A DNA stretch of 64,000 bases from CALDSL01 sp039810245 (GTDB lineage: Bacteria > Chloroflexota > Anaerolineae > Anaerolineales > Anaerolineaceae): positions 15,037-79,036 of the forward strand of contig JBDHWQ010000019.1 in the NCBI GenBank assembly GCA_039810245.1, given 5' to 3'. The notes under the pieces are model-generated. The model was not told where the DNA came from and ran no database searches. It was given only the letters and a program-made list of their open reading frames with translations. How positions within the stretch are numbered: position 1 is the stretch's first letter; each line of letters begins with the position of its first letter. A program made the position numbers and the translations under genes. Below are positions 61,943-64,000 of this stretch, one piece after another.

Positions 61943-63829
61943 TTACACGTTGAACGCGTACACCTGGTGGTCGGTCGAGCCAATGTACAAGACGTCATTA
62001 TATACCACCGGCGCGGCGGTGATTGCGCCACCGGTGAGGTATTTCCAGCGCAGGCGGCCGGTGCGCTGGTCGAGGCAGTACAGGTAGCCATCGGCCGAGC
62101 CGCAGTAGACCGCGTCTTTATGCACCACCGGCGAGCCGCTCACCTGGTGGTCGGTTTTGAAGCGCCACACCTCGCGCGCGTTGGAGCTGTCGACGCAGTA
62201 AATGAAGCTGTCGGCGCAGCCGGCGATGATGGTATTCTCGGCGCGGCAGGGCGAGGAAATCGAGCCCTTACCCATGCGGAAACGCCAGATGGCCCACCCG
62301 CTGCGCGCCTCGAGGGCGTACATCTGCGAATCGAGCGCGCAGAAGTAAACCGTGTCGTGGTAGACCAGCGGTGAGGAAATAATGGCGCGGCGGGCATTAA
62401 ATTTCCATTTGACCTGACCGCGGAAATCAATGCAGTGGAATTCGCCTTCCTCGTTGCCAAAATAGATGTAATCTTTGGTCACGAACGGCGAAGAGCGCAC
62501 CTGCCCGCTGGTCTCAAAACGCCACAGGCGGCGCGCAGCGCTGATATTCACCGCATACAGGTAGTGATCGTCGCAGCCAAAGAAGGCATGGCCCTCGGCC
62601 ACGCGCGGTGAGGAACGAATGGGGCCTTCGGTAGGGTAATTCCAGATGAGTTGGCCGCTGCGGGCAGAGACGGCGTACAGGTTGGCATCTTCCGAGCCGA
62701 AGTAGATCACGCCATCCTGCACCGCCGGGCAGCTGACGATGCCGCCGCGGGTGGGATACTTCCACAAAAAGCTGCCCGTAACGGCGCTGAGGGCGTACAG
62801 GTTGGTATCCAGCGCGCCTACGTAGAGGATATTGTTCTCTACCGCCACCGCGGCGCGGATTTCGTCCTCGCAGGCATACACCCAACGCGGCTGGATGCTG
62901 CTGCCCGGGCCGGTGCCGCGCGTGGTGCGGATGTCCACCCGCTCCAGCGCGCCGGTCTTGCGCGCCACGCCCAGCAGCGCGTCTTTCATCGCCTGGGCGC
63001 TGGGGAAGCGGTCGTTGGGGTTGTACATCAGCGCGGTGTTGACCACCGTTTCCAGCTCGATGGACACAGCCGGGTTGATCTGGCGGATGGGGCGCTCTGA
63101 GAAGGTAAACGGCGCTTCCAGGCGCGGGTCGCGGCGGGTGAGCAGGTGGTGCATGGTAGCGCCCAGCGCGTACAGGTCGGCCTGCATGGTGGCCTCGCCG
63201 CGGTACTGCTCGGGCGGCGAATAGCCCTCGGTGCCCACCATCGTGCCGCGCTGGCCCTCGCGGAAGATCTTGGCGATGCCGAAATCCACCATCACCACGT
63301 GATTGCTCTGGTTGATCATCACGTTCGAGGGCTTCATATCGCGGAAGATGATCGGCTCGGGGGTGTGGGTATGCAGGAACTGCAGCAGATCGAGGATTTC
63401 GATCGCCCAGGCGATCACCTGGTCTTCCGGGAAGAACTGGTTGGTCTCAGAGAGGATCGCTTCCAGGTCCTTGCCGTGCACGTATTCGAGCACCAGGTAG
63501 GAGCGTTCCTCGTGGGTGAAGTAATCGAAGATCTTGGGGATAGCCGGGTGCGACAGGGTAGCGAGGATATTCGCCTCGCGCTCGAAGTTCTGCACGATGC
63601 TCTGCCGCACCACCGGGTCGGGCGCGGCGTTGATCATCTCTTTGACCGCCACCAGCTTGACGATATTGGGGAAGTGCATATCGCGGGCGCGGTACACCGA
63701 GCCCATCCCGCCGACGCCGATAATATCCTGGATCAGGTAGCGATTGACGAGGGTGGAACCGCGCTGTAGCTGGCGCGAAGGCCCGGGGGTACCGCCGTCG
63801 AAGCTTTGCGTGATGCTGTGCGTGTCCAG
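61943..63829 (-). CDS. Ser/Thr protein kinase with C-terminal eight-repeat PQQ-like propeller
   Basis: 628 residues if translation starts at a CTG (63827-63829) with GGAG 7 nt upstream; no ATG, GTG or TTG lies between the promoter and the kinase domain in this frame. The kinase (about 30-300) has GVGGMGSVY, Lys63 in VAVKE, FRDMKPSN (Phe162 for the usual His of HRD, Asp164 kept) and DFG (182-184). The C-terminal half is a beta-propeller with repeating (W-K/R-Y/F)-type blades, eight visible. No membrane helix is present, unlike PknB. It probably phosphorylates the FHA ligand or the J-VWA protein. Confidence 0.9.
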   Translation of the reverse strand: MDTHSITQSFDGGTPGPSRQLQRGSTLVNRYLIQDIIGVGGMGSVYRARDMHFPNIVKLVAVKEMINAAPDPVVRQSIVQNFEREANILATLSHPAIPKIFDYFTHEERSYLVLEYVHGKDLEAILSETNQFFPEDQVIAWAIEILDLLQFLHTHTPEPIIFRDMKPSNVMINQSNHVVMVDFGIAKIFREGQRGTMVGTEGYSPPEQYRGEATMQADLYALGATMHHLLTRRDPRLEAPFTFSERPIRQINPAVSIELETVVNTALMYNPNDRFPSAQAMKDALLGVARKTGALERVDIRTTRGTGPGSSIQPRWVYACEDEIRAAVAVENNILYVGALDTNLYALSAVTGSFLWKYPTRGGIVSCPAVQDGVIYFGSEDANLYAVSARSGQLIWNYPTEGPIRSSPRVAEGHAFFGCDDHYLYAVNISAARRLWRFETSGQVRSSPFVTKDYIYFGNEEGEFHCIDFRGQVKWKFNARRAIISSPLVYHDTVYFCALDSQMYALEARSGWAIWRFRMGKGSISSPCRAENTIIAGCADSFIYCVDSSNAREVWRFKTDHQVSGSPVVHKDAVYCGSADGYLYCLDQRTGRLRWKYLTGGAITAAPVVYNDVLYIGSTDHQVYAFNV

Positions 63830-63899
63830 AACGAATCTCCAATGGGGAAAATAATGGCAGGGAAAACGCGCCGCGCGAAGCGGCAGGAACCATAGTTTG

Positions 63900-63928
63900 A
63901 TTATAAGCGCCGCGCAAAGCCATTGCAA
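63900..63928 (-). promoter_or_regulatory. Promoter of the STK-PP2C-J/VWA-FHA operon
   Basis: Minus-strand TTGCAA, a 17-nt spacer and TATAAT. The start site is expected near 63893, which is after the only conventional in-frame start (TTG at 63928), supporting the downstream CTG. From here to the window end (64000) nothing else is seen. Confidence 0.8.
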
Positions 63929-64000
63929 CGCAAAAAGCCGCGCTGCACCTTACACTCGCTTAAGAGTTTGGGAAGAGAGTGGTAGGGTTAAGCAAGCGCC

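Noticed and set aside
59000..63829. STK/PP2C/FHA set as part of a type VI secretion locus
   Set aside because: No Tss, Hcp, VgrG or ClpV gene is in the window; the set is free-standing.
63447..63923. Frame whose internal ATG at 63893 lies 6 nt after TATAAT, mimicking the leaderless pattern
   Set aside because: It is out of frame with the clear kinase domain, and its product is Arg/Pro-rich without any motif.

Overview
The window is high-GC, gene-dense bacterial chromosome with no insertion sequence, phage or CRISPR array that I can see. The protein families fit Chloroflexota, probably class Anaerolineae: very long multi-GAF sensors, an FHA/VWA/PP2C/STK set, a GtrA/epimerase sugar locus, a URO-D-like protein and a ChlI-like ATPase. 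This assignment is inferred from gene content; no rRNA is present to confirm it.

Layout. (1) 1-2378, minus strand: mreB-mreC-mreD cell-shape operon, with mreD cut by the window edge. tRNA-Gly(CCC) follows on the plus strand. (2) 2967-21924, plus strand: a tightly packed nine-gene signalling operon. It encodes two stand-alone receiver proteins, four GAF-rich receptor proteins without kinase domains, a ParA-type ATPase, a 1637-residue PAS/multi-GAF hybrid histidine kinase with two receivers, and a threonine-synthase-like enzyme fused to a receiver domain. (3) 21982-26977: an EamA transporter, then on the minus strand a receiver/GAF/ATPase protein lacking the phospho-accepting His and a GAF-rich NarL/DegS-type kinase. 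(4) 27086-33344: a DUF5060-type glycosidase, a patatin-like lipase, tRNA-Leu(GAG), plsX and a NERD-like membrane protein. (5) 33402-41499: an RsuA/RluB pseudouridine synthase and scpB, then two lipoproteins, an NAD-dependent sugar epimerase, GtrA, a ChlI-like AAA+ ATPase, a URO-D-like protein and rsmD. (6) 41506-45460, minus: Nudix hydrolase, class II aldolase, a phosphofructokinase with pyrophosphate-type residues and a DegS-like kinase. (7) 45606-50695: three polytopic glycosyltransferases and a nitrilase-family amidase. (8) 50762-57729: a GNAT-like protein, a SIS isomerase, a YyaL-like thioredoxin-fold protein, an alpha/beta hydrolase, murA (with Asp at the fosfomycin-target Cys) and trxA. 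(9) 57877-63829, minus: Ser/Thr kinase with an eight-repeat propeller, PP2C phosphatase, J-domain-VWA fusion, zinc-ribbon/FHA protein, a small conserved-looking protein and a PhoB-type regulator.

How they fit together. The nine-gene operon is the strongest candidate for an undescribed system. It combines several ligand-sensing GAF proteins with a shared C-terminal segment, one kinase, three separate receiver outputs (one on a metabolic enzyme) and a ParA ATPase that could position the complex. Region 9 looks like a phosphoprotein circuit: kinase writes, PP2C erases, FHA reads, and the J-VWA protein may act as chaperone or scaffold. Several genes also have a -10 box only 6-11 nt before an SD-less start codon, suggesting frequent leaderless transcription.
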